Shown in pieces: positions 35,547 through 44,472 of a DNA stretch of 56,000 nt. Below the pieces are notes generated by a model, which saw only the letters and a list, made by a program, of their open reading frames with translations, did no database searches and was not told where the DNA came from. The DNA is from an uncultured Pelagibacteraceae bacterium (GTDB lineage: Bacteria; Pseudomonadota; Alphaproteobacteria; Pelagibacterales; AG-422-B15), in NCBI GenBank assembly GCA_902533965.1, contig CACANZ010000002.1, positions 1 to 56,000 on the forward strand. The letters run 5' to 3'. Numbering within the stretch: the stretch's first letter is position 1; each line of letters opens with the position of its first letter. The position numbers were made by a program, and so were the translations under genes.

Positions 35547-36501
35547 CACTATAAGAATAAATAGATCTCAGTTATTTGTTCCAGGGTCAAAGCCAGATTT
35601 GTTTGAGAAAGCTTCAGCAAGCAATGCAGATATAATCTGTTTAGATCTTGAGGATGCTGTGGCACCGCAAGATAAGGAACAAGCAAAAGAAAATGTAATC
35701 AAAGCACTAAACAATCATGATTTTGGTAAAAAAACTATTTCAGTAAGAATTAATGGATTGGATACTCATTATTGTTACAGAGATGTTGTTGACTTAATGG
35801 AAAATGGTGGTGAGCGATTAGATTTAATCATGATACCAAAAGTTGGTGTTCCAGAGGATGTTTATGCGATTGATATGTTAGTGACGCAAATAGAAGATAA
35901 AACTCAAAGACAAAAGAAAATAGGCTTTGAACTTATAGTTGAAACATCAATGGGAATAACAAACCTAGATAAGATCTTAACTGGGAGTAAAAGAATTGAA
36001 TCTCTCCATTTTGGTTATGCTGACTATGCAGCATCAGTTAGAATGCGAACAACAAATATCGGCGGATCTAATCAAGACTATTCAATATTAACTGATGAAA
36101 TTGATGGAGAGAGAAAAACTCACTGGAATGATATGTGGCACTATCCAATATCAAAAATGACAACTATTGGAAGGGCTCATGGCGTTAGGATTATTGACGG
36201 TCCTTTTGGGGATTTTTCAGATCCAGATGGTTTTAAGTCTCACGCAAGAAGAACAGCAATTCTTGGATGTGAGGGAAAATGGGCAATTCATCCTAGTCAG
36301 GTAGATCTTGCTAATGAGGTATTCACACTACCGGAAAAAGAAGTACAAAAAGCCAGAGATATTCTTGAAGCGATGAAAAAAGCACAGGAGTCAGGCGCAG
36401 GCGCTGCTACACTAAATGGAAAATTAATAGACGCCGCTTCAATAAGGCAAGCCGAGCAAATTATCGAACAAACAAAATTAATAGAAACTCTAAGTAAATA
36501 A
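35521..36501 (+). CDS. mcl: L-Malyl-CoA / beta-methylmalyl-CoA lyase
   Basis: This HpcH/HpaI-CitE-like aldolase cleaves beta-methylmalyl-CoA to propionyl-CoA and glyoxylate (and malyl-CoA to acetyl-CoA and glyoxylate) in the ethylmalonyl-CoA pathway. Over 326 residues it matches Mcl1: INRSQLFVPGSKPDLFEKA, LDLEDAVAPQDKEQA, SVRINGLDTHYCYRDVVDL, IDGPFGDFSDPDGF and GKWAIHPSQV. Glu and Asp metal ligands of CitE-like enzymes are in ELIVETSMGI and FGDFSD. The MSF N-terminus agrees with homologues, supporting the ATG at 35521. It lies 54 bases after xerD and 12 bases before accA. Confidence 0.92.
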   Translation: MSFTPVPSNTIRINRSQLFVPGSKPDLFEKASASNADIICLDLEDAVAPQDKEQAKENVIKALNNHDFGKKTISVRINGLDTHYCYRDVVDLMENGGERLDLIMIPKVGVPEDVYAIDMLVTQIEDKTQRQKKIGFELIVETSMGITNLDKILTGSKRIESLHFGYADYAASVRMRTTNIGGSNQDYSILTDEIDGERKTHWNDMWHYPISKMTTIGRAHGVRIIDGPFGDFSDPDGFKSHARRTAILGCEGKWAIHPSQVDLANEVFTLPEKEVQKARDILEAMKKAQESGAGAATLNGKLIDAASIRQAEQIIEQTKLIETLSK

Positions 36502-36512
36502 TTTATTATTAA

Positions 36513-37625
36513 ATGAACACCTATCTTGAGTTTGAAAAGCCCATCGAACAACTTGACAATAAGGTTCATGAGCTCAAAAGCTTAAATGATAATGCTCCAT
36601 CAGATAATCTTCTTGAAGAAATTACGCAAGTTGAAGAACAAATAAATGAAACTTATAGAAAGATATATTCTTCAATATCACCTTGGCAAAGGACACTTGT
36701 TGCAAGACATCCCCAACGACCAAAAACTAGAGAATATATTCAAAATCTAATTGAGGATTTTTTCCCATTATCAGGTGATCGTTTTTTTTCAGAAGATAAA
36801 GCCATTCTTGGGGGGTTTGGAAAATTTAGAGGTAAAACAGTATTAGTCCTTGGTCATGAAAAGGGAAACGATACAACATCAAGAATTGAACATAATTTTG
36901 GAATGCCAAGGCCTGAGGGATACAGAAAAGCTCAAAGATTAATGAAACTTGCAGAGGATTTTGACATTCCAGTAATTTCCTTCGTAGACACTCCTGGCGC
37001 TTACCCTGGAGTAGGAGCTGAACAGCGAGGACAGTCTGAAGCAATAGCAAGAACAACTGAGTGTTGTTTATCATTAGGTGTTCCTATCATAGCAATAATA
37101 ATTGGTGAAGGAGGATCAGGCGGTGCAGTCGCTATTGGTACAGGAAATACAGTCCTTATGTTGGAAAACTCCATATATTCAGTAATTTCTCCTGAGGGCT
37201 GTTCATCAATTTTATGGAAAGATAATACAAAAACTGTTGAGGCGGCATCAGCCCTTAAGCTTACAGCAGAAGATATGTTAAAAATTGATGTAATTGATGA
37301 AATTGTTAAAGAGCCTGCAGGTGGCGCACATAGAAATCCTCATCGGGCGATTGAGTCTGTTGGAGATGAAATTGAGAAATATTTAAATTTGCTCTCAAAT
37401 CAACATGGAAATGATTTAAAACATGCAAGACAAGAAAGATATCTTCAAATAGGAAGGTCGGGATTATTTAGTGAAAAGACCACAGCAGCTAATATTGTTC
37501 TTGATGAAAAGTTTGGGAAATCTGGCAATAAAAAAAGGTTTTATAATAGTTTTTTAGTACGAATTGTTTTAGGAGCTATACTTGCCATGTTGTTTACCGG
37601 CATACTAACTTATTTATTTAATTAA
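36513..37625 (+). CDS. accA: Acetyl-CoA carboxylase carboxyltransferase alpha, with C-terminal membrane tail
   Basis: AccA with AccD transfers carboxyl from biotin to acetyl-CoA, starting fatty-acid synthesis. The conserved core covers residues 1 to about 315: LEFEKPIEQLDNKVHEL, RPKTREYIQNL, SFVDTPGAYPGVGAEQRGQ and IIGEGGSGGAVAIG. Normal AccA ends near RYLQIGR; here about 55 further residues follow, ending FLVRIVLGAILAMLFTGIL, a clear hydrophobic helix at about residues 347-369 after a basic KKRFYN stretch. This would anchor the enzyme to the inner membrane. The stop is shared as the palindrome TTAATTAA with convergent secA. Confidence 0.93.
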   Translation: MNTYLEFEKPIEQLDNKVHELKSLNDNAPSDNLLEEITQVEEQINETYRKIYSSISPWQRTLVARHPQRPKTREYIQNLIEDFFPLSGDRFFSEDKAILGGFGKFRGKTVLVLGHEKGNDTTSRIEHNFGMPRPEGYRKAQRLMKLAEDFDIPVISFVDTPGAYPGVGAEQRGQSEAIARTTECCLSLGVPIIAIIIGEGGSGGAVAIGTGNTVLMLENSIYSVISPEGCSSILWKDNTKTVEAASALKLTAEDMLKIDVIDEIVKEPAGGAHRNPHRAIESVGDEIEKYLNLLSNQHGNDLKHARQERYLQIGRSGLFSEKTTAANIVLDEKFGKSGNKKRFYNSFLVRIVLGAILAMLFTGILTYLFN

Positions 37626-40221
37626 TTTTACCACAGCAATGTTTATACTTTTTACCTGAACCGCAAGGGCAAGGGGCATTTCTTGATATTTTTTTTGTCT
37701 TTATAGCTGATTGGTTAATTTTTTCAGACACACTATTTTCATTTAAAGTTTGGTTTTGCTTTTCTCTTAATCTCATTCTTGAAAAGATTTTAGAAACATC
37801 AATTTTTAAATTATTTATTAGTTCCTCAAATAATCCAAACGCTTCATTTTTATATTCATTTAGGGGATCTCTTTGACCGTACCCTCTTAAACCAATAGTT
37901 GACCTAAGTTGTTCAAGGTTATTAATATGATCTTTCCATTTATCATCCAAAATTTTAAGCATAACCATTCGTTCTGCAGAATTAACCTCTTCTTCTGAAT
38001 GATTACCTTTTCTGTTTACGGTATTTTCATTTATTAGTGCGTAAACTTTATCCTTAATATATTGCTGATTAATATCACCTTCTGAGTTTTCTAAATTTAC
38101 ATCAATTTTTTTTGAAAAGTATTGATTTATCTCATCTTGAAGGTCTTGTAAGTTCCATTGATCAGCATAAGATTTTTCTGGGCAGTAACGTTCAACAATT
38201 TCGTCAGCAACGTCGTATTGCATTTCATTTGCAATTTCTGAAATATTATCTGCATTCATTAACTCAAGTCTTTGTTCAAATATCGTTTTACGTTGATCAT
38301 TTAAGACGTCATCAAACTTTAACAGAGTTTTTCTTATGTCAAAATTTCTTCCTTCTACTTTTTTTTGTGCTCTCTCAAGTGCTTTTGAAATCCATGCATG
38401 CTTAATTGACTCACCTTCTTTCAAGCCAAGGCTTTTTAAAACACTATCTATTTTTTCTGATCCAAAAATTCTCATTAAATCATCTTCTAAACTTATAAAG
38501 AACTTTGTTTCCCCAGGATCACCTTGACGACCAGACCTTCCTCTTAACTGATTGTCTATTCTTCTACTTTCATGTCTTTCACTTCCAATTACAAAGAGAC
38601 CTCCAGCTTTAATCACTTCATCTTTTTTTTGAGTAATTGTGACTTTAAGTCCTTCTAAATTTTCCTGACCATTCTTTGTGCTTGAATTAAATTCGAAATT
38701 ACCGCCAAGTTGAATATCAGTTCCTCTTCCTGCCATATTTGTTGCAATTGTAACAGCACCTGGTTCACCGGCATTAGCAATAATCTTTGCCTCTTGCTCG
38801 TGATGTTTAGCGTTTAGTACCTCATGTTTAATTTTATTATTTCTCAGTTTTTTTGAAATTTTCTCAGATTTATCAATACTTGTTGTCCCAACTAAGACGG
38901 GCTGGCTTTTTTCATTACATATTTTAATTTGCTCAATAATAGCATCATATTTTTCCTCGGCTGTTCTATAGATTTCATCTTCATTATCAATTCGTGAAAC
39001 TGGAATATTTGTAGGTATTTCGAAAACAGACAAATTATAAATGTCACCAAATTCCTCTGCTTCAGTGAGCGCAGTTCCCGTCATACCAGATATTTTATTA
39101 TATAGTCTAAAATAATTTTGATAGGTTATTGAAGCTAATGTTTGGCTTTCATTTTGAACTTTAACATTTTCTTTTGCTTCTATTGCTTGATGTAGCCCAT
39201 CCCCATATCTTCTACCTTCCATAGTCCTGCCTGTAAATTCATCAACAATTACTACACTTCCTGATTTAACAATATAGTCCCTATCTTTTTCAAATAGTTT
39301 GTTTGCTCTTAATGCTTGATTTATATGGTGTACCACCGCGACATTAGAAATGTCATATAAAGTCCCTTCAGATATAATATTTCTTTCTTTTAATATTTTT
39401 TCAGCTTTATCATTTCCTGCATCTGTTAAATTTGCTGTTTTTGTTTTTTCATCTATTTCAAAATCTTCATCATTTAGAAAAGGGATTATTTTATTAATTG
39501 AATTATAAAGAGTTGTTTTATCTTCTATAGCGCCTGAAATTACAAGCGGTGTTCTAGATTCATCTATCAATATACTATCAACCTCATCAACAATACAAAA
39601 GTTATGATCTCGTTGAACAATATTCTGTTTTAATACACGTAAATTATCTCTTAAATAATCAAAGCCAAATTCATTATTGGTTCCGTAAGTAATGTCACAG
39701 GTATATTGTTCTTTTCTTTTTTCACGTCCCTCTGTATCGTTAGTTAGACATCCAACAGATAAACCTAAATAATTAAATATAGAACCCATCCATTCTGCAT
39801 CTCGCCTTGCAAGATAATCATTTACTGTAACTATATGAACGCCTTTTCCAGATAGAGAATTTAGAAACGCAGCCAATGTAGAAACAAGTGTTTTTCCTTC
39901 ACCAGTCTTCATCTCTGAAATTCCACCATTGTGTAAAACCATGCCACCAATCAATTGAACATCAAAATGTCTTTGACCAAGTGTTCTTTTGGAAGCCTCA
40001 CGCACCATTGCAAAAGACTCTACTAAATAGTCATCAATTTTTTTTCCATTTGAAATTTCAGATTTAATCTCTGAAATTCTTTTAAGCAGCATATCTTGAG
40101 ATAGCTTTTCAATTTTAGGCTCTAAATCATTAATTAATTGCACAGTACGCTGAAATTCAGCTAATTTCTTCTTTTCGCTTCGGCTAAAAATTGTATTAAA
40201 AAATGAGTTAACTTTTAACAT
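37618..40221 (-). CDS. secA: Preprotein translocase ATPase SecA
   Basis: This motor of the Sec pathway is at the inner membrane. The 867 residues show the Q and Walker A motifs (LGQRHFDVQLIGG, EMKTGEGKTLVSTL), IVDEVDSILIDESRTPL (Walker B), GTTSIDKSEK, NMAGRGTDIQLGG and QLRGRSGRQGDPG. The end has the zinc motif RNAPCPCGSGKKYKHCCGK that binds SecB and lipids. Length is slightly below 900, as in compact genomes. It is convergent with accA with an 8-base shared 3' end. Confidence 0.98.
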   Translation of the reverse strand: MLKVNSFFNTIFSRSEKKKLAEFQRTVQLINDLEPKIEKLSQDMLLKRISEIKSEISNGKKIDDYLVESFAMVREASKRTLGQRHFDVQLIGGMVLHNGGISEMKTGEGKTLVSTLAAFLNSLSGKGVHIVTVNDYLARRDAEWMGSIFNYLGLSVGCLTNDTEGREKRKEQYTCDITYGTNNEFGFDYLRDNLRVLKQNIVQRDHNFCIVDEVDSILIDESRTPLVISGAIEDKTTLYNSINKIIPFLNDEDFEIDEKTKTANLTDAGNDKAEKILKERNIISEGTLYDISNVAVVHHINQALRANKLFEKDRDYIVKSGSVVIVDEFTGRTMEGRRYGDGLHQAIEAKENVKVQNESQTLASITYQNYFRLYNKISGMTGTALTEAEEFGDIYNLSVFEIPTNIPVSRIDNEDEIYRTAEEKYDAIIEQIKICNEKSQPVLVGTTSIDKSEKISKKLRNNKIKHEVLNAKHHEQEAKIIANAGEPGAVTIATNMAGRGTDIQLGGNFEFNSSTKNGQENLEGLKVTITQKKDEVIKAGGLFVIGSERHESRRIDNQLRGRSGRQGDPGETKFFISLEDDLMRIFGSEKIDSVLKSLGLKEGESIKHAWISKALERAQKKVEGRNFDIRKTLLKFDDVLNDQRKTIFEQRLELMNADNISEIANEMQYDVADEIVERYCPEKSYADQWNLQDLQDEINQYFSKKIDVNLENSEGDINQQYIKDKVYALINENTVNRKGNHSEEEVNSAERMVMLKILDDKWKDHINNLEQLRSTIGLRGYGQRDPLNEYKNEAFGLFEELINNLKIDVSKIFSRMRLREKQNQTLNENSVSEKINQSAIKTKKISRNAPCPCGSGKKYKHCCGKIN

Positions 40222-40329
40222 TTGAGTAGATATTTGTATTTTCTATTTAATTGCAAGCATTTATACCTTAAATACTTACACCAATTAAGATAAAATTACT
40301 TAAATCACTCATATTTGATTGTTTTAAAA

Positions 40330-41556
40330 ATGTTAAAAAAATCACCTTTAGCGCCAAAAAATATTGGAAAAATAAAACAGATTAAAGGCATTGATTTGTA
40401 TGTATATTCTGCAGGCTTATACAATAAGAAACGACTGGATTTAGCTTTATTTCTTTTCAAAAATAAAACTTCAGTTGCTGAAGTTTTTACAAAGTCCTCA
40501 TTAAGATCATGCACACTGGACTGGAACGAAAAAAATTTAAAAAATAAACAAATAGAAGCATTGATTGTTAATTCAGGAAATGCAAACACTTTTACAGGCC
40601 AGGCAGGTATTAATGCGTTAACGAAAATAAGTAACTTTGTTTCTAATAAATTCAAAGTCTCAGTTAAGAAGGTATTTTTTGCATCTACAGGTGTTATTGG
40701 AGAAAAATTTCCTGAAAATAAAATAGTAAATACATTAAAAAAAGATAAATCAAAAACTAATAATTGGTTACAAGCAGCTCAATCAATTATGACAACTGAT
40801 ACTTTTCCAAAAGCAATTTCTGTAAAAACAATGATTGAAAATAAAACAATCACAATCACAGGGATTGCGAAAGGGTCAGGAATGATAGAGCCAAACATGG
40901 CAACAATGTTGGGATTTATTTTTATAGATTGTTTAATACCTCAAAATATTTTACAAAAATTATTAAAAGATCTTGTAGATAAGTCATTCAATCAAATAAC
41001 TGTTGATGGAGATGAATCTACAAATGATACTGTAATTATGACTAGCACTAATAGTGTTTCATTAAAAAATAAGATTTCATCAATAAAAGATAAGAGAATA
41101 TCAAAAATAAAAAACTCTTTACTTCCTGTCGCTAAATATTTAGCGGAACAAATTGTACGAGATGGTGAAGGGGCAACGAAATTAATAAACATAAAAGTTG
41201 AAAGTGCCAAAAATTCACCGCAGGCAAAAAAAATTGCTGGGGCAGTCGCAAACTCCCCACTTGTAAAAACAGCTTTTTACGGAAATGATCCAAATTGGGG
41301 GAGAATTGTAATGGCGATTGGTAAAACATATGAAAAAATAGATCCAAAAAAACTTAAGATTTATATAGGTAAGCAAATAGTTGTTGCTAATGGAGCGGAG
41401 TATAAAAAATTAAATTTACAAAAATTAAAAAAATATATGGCAAGCAAAGAAATTGATCTAAAACTTGACCTTGGACAAGGCAATTATTCTTATGAAACAC
41501 AAACATGTGACTTTTCTCACAAATATGTTGATATCAATGCAGCATACAGGACATGA
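40330..41556 (+). CDS. argJ: Glutamate N-acetyltransferase / N-acetylglutamate synthase
   Basis: This bifunctional enzyme recycles acetyl from N-acetylornithine to glutamate in arginine synthesis. It is made as a proenzyme that self-cleaves before a conserved Thr; here the site is in KGSGMIEPNMATMLGF (A-T at about residue 187). Other marks are VNSGNANTFTGQAG, VDGDESTNDT and FYGNDPNWGRI. I chose the ATG at 40330 (408 residues); a TTG five codons earlier is the alternative. With argH at the window start, two arginine genes are seen. It overlaps mutT by 4 bases. Confidence 0.95.
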   Translation: MLKKSPLAPKNIGKIKQIKGIDLYVYSAGLYNKKRLDLALFLFKNKTSVAEVFTKSSLRSCTLDWNEKNLKNKQIEALIVNSGNANTFTGQAGINALTKISNFVSNKFKVSVKKVFFASTGVIGEKFPENKIVNTLKKDKSKTNNWLQAAQSIMTTDTFPKAISVKTMIENKTITITGIAKGSGMIEPNMATMLGFIFIDCLIPQNILQKLLKDLVDKSFNQITVDGDESTNDTVIMTSTNSVSLKNKISSIKDKRISKIKNSLLPVAKYLAEQIVRDGEGATKLINIKVESAKNSPQAKKIAGAVANSPLVKTAFYGNDPNWGRIVMAIGKTYEKIDPKKLKIYIGKQIVVANGAEYKKLNLQKLKKYMASKEIDLKLDLGQGNYSYETQTCDFSHKYVDINAAYRT

Positions 41557-41945
41557 AGGTAGTATTTTGCTCTTCCGCAATTATAAAAAATAAAAATGGT
41601 GAAATTCTCTTGATGAGCAGAAAACAAAAGGATTCTTTTATCAATTCTTGGGAGTTTCCAGGTGGAAAATTGAAAAATAACGAAAATTTTGCAGCTGCAT
41701 TATTTAGGGAGCTAAAGGAAGAATTAAATATTAAAATAGATATAAACAAATTATCAAACTATGAATTTTTTAAGCACCAGTATCGTTCATTTTTATTAAT
41801 GATGTATGTATTCGAGGTAACTGAATGGACAGGAAAAATTATAAGTAAAGAAGGGGAGCTTTTAAGATGGGTGCCTGCAAAGGACTTGAAGAAAGCAAAA
41901 TTATTGCCTGCAAATACTAAAGTTGTTAATTATTTTTTAAAATAA
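41553..41945 (+). CDS. mutT: Nudix hydrolase MutT (8-oxo-dGTP diphosphatase)
   Basis: A 130-residue Nudix protein that clears oxidised guanine nucleotides. The Nudix box is GGKLKNNENFAAALFRELKEEL (positions 30-51), with the GX5EX7REUXEE pattern intact. N-terminal VVFCSSAIIKNKNGEILLM and SWEFPGGK match MutT. An ATGA overlap couples it to argJ, a common alphaproteobacterial order. It is convergent with the small secreted protein, overlapping by 16 bases. Confidence 0.93.
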   Translation: MKVVFCSSAIIKNKNGEILLMSRKQKDSFINSWEFPGGKLKNNENFAAALFRELKEELNIKIDINKLSNYEFFKHQYRSFLLMMYVFEVTEWTGKIISKEGELLRWVPAKDLKKAKLLPANTKVVNYFLK

Positions 41946-42274
41946 CAACCTGTTTCCTCAGTGAAAACAGAGACTATTTTATAATCTCCATATTCAATTG
42001 AAATTTCTTTTTTCCCCTCATCCTTATTGTAACCTAATAGTTTAATTTGACTGAACAATTCATCGTCTGAAACTGAAGTAGCAATAACACGATCATATGC
42101 TCCATCACAATAATCACTTTTCATCTCTGAAATAAAGAAACAAACACAATAGTGCTTTGCTGAAGCATTCAATCCAATAAGAGTTTCATCAGACTTTGCA
42201 ATACTAGTATTTATAAAAAAAAATGATGTAAATATTACTAATATGTTATAAATAAATCGAGATACTTTATGCAT
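41930..42274 (-). CDS. Small secreted protein of unknown function
   Basis: No family recognised. The 114 residues begin MHKVSRFIYNILVIFTSFFFINTSIAKSD, a convincing signal peptide with cleavage after SIA. The mature part has several cysteines (HYCVCFF, DYCDG, TGCYFK), suggesting disulfides in the periplasm. Its start codon overlaps the start of the divergent serine hydrolase in the palindrome ATGCAT (42269-42274), and both proteins begin MHK. The 3' end overlaps mutT. Confidence 0.7.
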   Translation of the reverse strand: MHKVSRFIYNILVIFTSFFFINTSIAKSDETLIGLNASAKHYCVCFFISEMKSDYCDGAYDRVIATSVSDDELFSQIKLLGYNKDEGKKEISIEYGDYKIVSVFTEETGCYFKK

Positions 42275-43372
42275 AAAATTATAAAATTTATAACGTGTTT
42301 ATCCTTTATTTTAATTTGGGTCAATCCATCATTAGCTATAGTTAATCAATTACCACAAAATGAAACCGTCGAATGGCCAACAAATACATGGCCAGAAAAT
42401 TTAATAGAAATTGATGACGAAGAGTTTAGTACAATTATTAATTATACTTTTTCTGATGATTCTTATGATGAATTGGGACGTACTAATGCACTTTTAATTA
42501 TTCAAGACGGAAGTATTGTTTATGAAAATTACAATTCTCCTATTACAAAAGATACAAAACTTGTCTCCTATTCAATGGCAAAAAGCTATATTGGTCTATT
42601 GACTGGAATGATGATTGATAGGGGATTCATACAATCAAAAGACGAAACAAATCTCTTACCAAGCTGGGATGACAATAGAAAAAATATTTCTATAGGACAT
42701 ATGCTTAATATGCAGTCAGGGCTGGATTATGTTGAGGAATATGATTTAGGCGAAAGGTCAGATACATTAGAGATGTTATTTGGACAGGGAAGGTTTGATC
42801 AAGCCAGGTTTGCATCATCCATGAAACTAAAAACTCCTCTACCAGGTATGAAATACAACTACTCGACTGGAGAAACTAATATTATAAGTCAAATAATAAA
42901 AACAAGGCTTGAAGCTCAAGAAATTGACTATTTAGATTTCATAAAAAGCAATTTAATTGATAAAATAGGTATAAAAAACTCGATCTTTGAATTTGATAAT
43001 TCTGGAACTTTCATTGGTGGCAGCTCAATTTTTGCTAACGCAAGGGATTATGCGAGATTTGGATATTTATATTTAAGAGATGGTTTATGGGATGGGGAGA
43101 GAATTGTATCAAAAGAATGGATTGATGATACAAGAACTCCAGCTAAAAACTCCTACCAAATGTATAGCAATCAGTTTTGGATGCCTCATCCAGCATTTAC
43201 ACGTGGACTTCCAAAGGATACTTACTATGCCGCAGGTTTTGGTGGGCAATATATATTAATTATTCCGTCTAAGGATATGATCGTTGTTCGATTAGGTGAA
43301 ACTTATATGGAAGATGATAAAGTTATTGAAAATATTTCTGAAATCATAAGTTACTTTGATAATAGGATCTAA
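42269..43372 (+). CDS. Secreted serine hydrolase, class C beta-lactamase-like
   Basis: A 367-residue protein of the beta-lactamase/transpeptidase-like or NylB-like family. The signal peptide MHKIIKFITCLSFILIWVNPSLA is clear. The catalytic SxxK is SMAKSYIG (about residue 111), and the downstream NYSTGETNIISQ is the usual Y-containing block; AAGFGGQYILIIPS is the third motif. Substrate may be an ester or peptide; resistance to antibiotics should not be assumed. It overlaps the divergent small gene at the start codons. The following glutaredoxin starts 4 bases after its stop. Confidence 0.86.
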   Translation: MHKIIKFITCLSFILIWVNPSLAIVNQLPQNETVEWPTNTWPENLIEIDDEEFSTIINYTFSDDSYDELGRTNALLIIQDGSIVYENYNSPITKDTKLVSYSMAKSYIGLLTGMMIDRGFIQSKDETNLLPSWDDNRKNISIGHMLNMQSGLDYVEEYDLGERSDTLEMLFGQGRFDQARFASSMKLKTPLPGMKYNYSTGETNIISQIIKTRLEAQEIDYLDFIKSNLIDKIGIKNSIFEFDNSGTFIGGSSIFANARDYARFGYLYLRDGLWDGERIVSKEWIDDTRTPAKNSYQMYSNQFWMPHPAFTRGLPKDTYYAAGFGGQYILIIPSKDMIVVRLGETYMEDDKVIENISEIISYFDNRI

Positions 43373-43376
43373 ATTT

Positions 43377-43640
43377 ATGAGCGACTACATAATTATTTAT
43401 TCATCCTATAATTGTGGATATTGCGACTTAGCAAAAAAACTCCTTGATAAAAAACAAATTAAGTATCAAGAAATAAACATTCAAGACGATCCCTCTCAAA
43501 GAGATATTATGTTAGAGAGAGCTAATGGAAAAAGAACTGTTCCACAAATTTTTTTTAAAGAGCTGCATATTGGTGGATTTGAAGAATTAAATAAGCTTGA
43601 GATGTCGGGAACACTTGATAAAATTTTGAATGAAAAATAA
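43377..43640 (+). CDS. grxC: Glutaredoxin (GrxC type)
   Basis: An 87-residue dithiol glutaredoxin reduced by glutathione, starting MSDYIIIYSSYNCGYCDLAK with the CGYC active site at about residues 13-16. KRTVPQIFFKELHIGGFEEL holds the cis-Pro and GG glutathione-binding turn. The ATG at 43377 fits; the frame extends upstream by seven codons into the previous stop region. It overlaps the nitrilase gene by 11 bases; this grx-nitrilase-DUF1178-ubiG order is frequent in alphaproteobacteria. Confidence 0.93.
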   Translation: MSDYIIIYSSYNCGYCDLAKKLLDKKQIKYQEINIQDDPSQRDIMLERANGKRTVPQIFFKELHIGGFEELNKLEMSGTLDKILNEK

Positions 43641-44445
43641 TTTAAAAGCCGCCTGTCTTCAGCTTACATCAAGTTCAGATATCTATAAAAACTTAAAAGA
43701 GACAATAGATCTTTCAAATAAAGCTATTGATAAAGGCGCCTCTTTTATTTCAACACCAGAAGTTACAAATATTATCTCATTAGATCGACAAAAATTAAAA
43801 AGGTCAGTATTTATGGAGAAGGATGATCCATTTCTTGTTGAATTTACAAAAATTGCAAAGAAAAAATCAGTATGGATATTGCTTGGCTCTATTGTTATCA
43901 AAGACAATAAGAACAAATTGTATAATCGATCCTATTTGATAAACAGCAAAGGCAATATTCAATGCAAGTACGATAAAATTCATATGTTTGATGTGAAAAT
44001 ATCCAAAAAAGAAAGGTATAAAGAATCCAAAATCTTTAAACCAGGTAAAAAAATTGTGGTTACTAATACTCCTTGGGGAAAAATTGGTTTATCGATTTGT
44101 TATGATTTAAGATTTCCTGAACTTTATAGAAAACAAGTGATGATGGGAGCAAAGTTAATTACTATTCCTTCAGCATTCACAACCACTACAGGTAAAGCTC
44201 ACTGGCATAATCTTGTAAAAACACGAGCTATTGAAAATGGTTCTTATATTTTAGCTCCTGCGCAATATGGAAAAAATTCATTAAAGCGCCATACCTATGG
44301 ACACAGTCTAATTGTATCTCCGTGGGGCGAGATATTGGCTGAAAAAAAGGCAGGAAAAGGCATTATATTGGCTAGTTTAGACTTTAAAAAGCTTGCTAAA
44401 ATTAGAGCTAATATACCAAGTTTTAGGACACAAATATTGAAATAA
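43630..44445 (+). CDS. Nitrilase-family carbon-nitrogen hydrolase
   Basis: The 271-residue cytosolic amidase of the Nit1/omega-amidase group, likely acting on deaminated glutathione or similar amides. The Glu-Lys-Cys triad is visible: STPEVTN (Glu), YDKIHMFDV (Lys) and SICYDLRFPELYR (Cys). The end RANIPSFRTQI is family-like. Overlap with the glutaredoxin gene supports a glutathione-related role, which is inference from context. Substrate is unproven. Confidence 0.9.
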   Translation: MKNNLKAACLQLTSSSDIYKNLKETIDLSNKAIDKGASFISTPEVTNIISLDRQKLKRSVFMEKDDPFLVEFTKIAKKKSVWILLGSIVIKDNKNKLYNRSYLINSKGNIQCKYDKIHMFDVKISKKERYKESKIFKPGKKIVVTNTPWGKIGLSICYDLRFPELYRKQVMMGAKLITIPSAFTTTTGKAHWHNLVKTRAIENGSYILAPAQYGKNSLKRHTYGHSLIVSPWGEILAEKKAGKGIILASLDFKKLAKIRANIPSFRTQILK

Positions 44446-44472
44446 ACAATATAATTACAATATAAAGTTATT

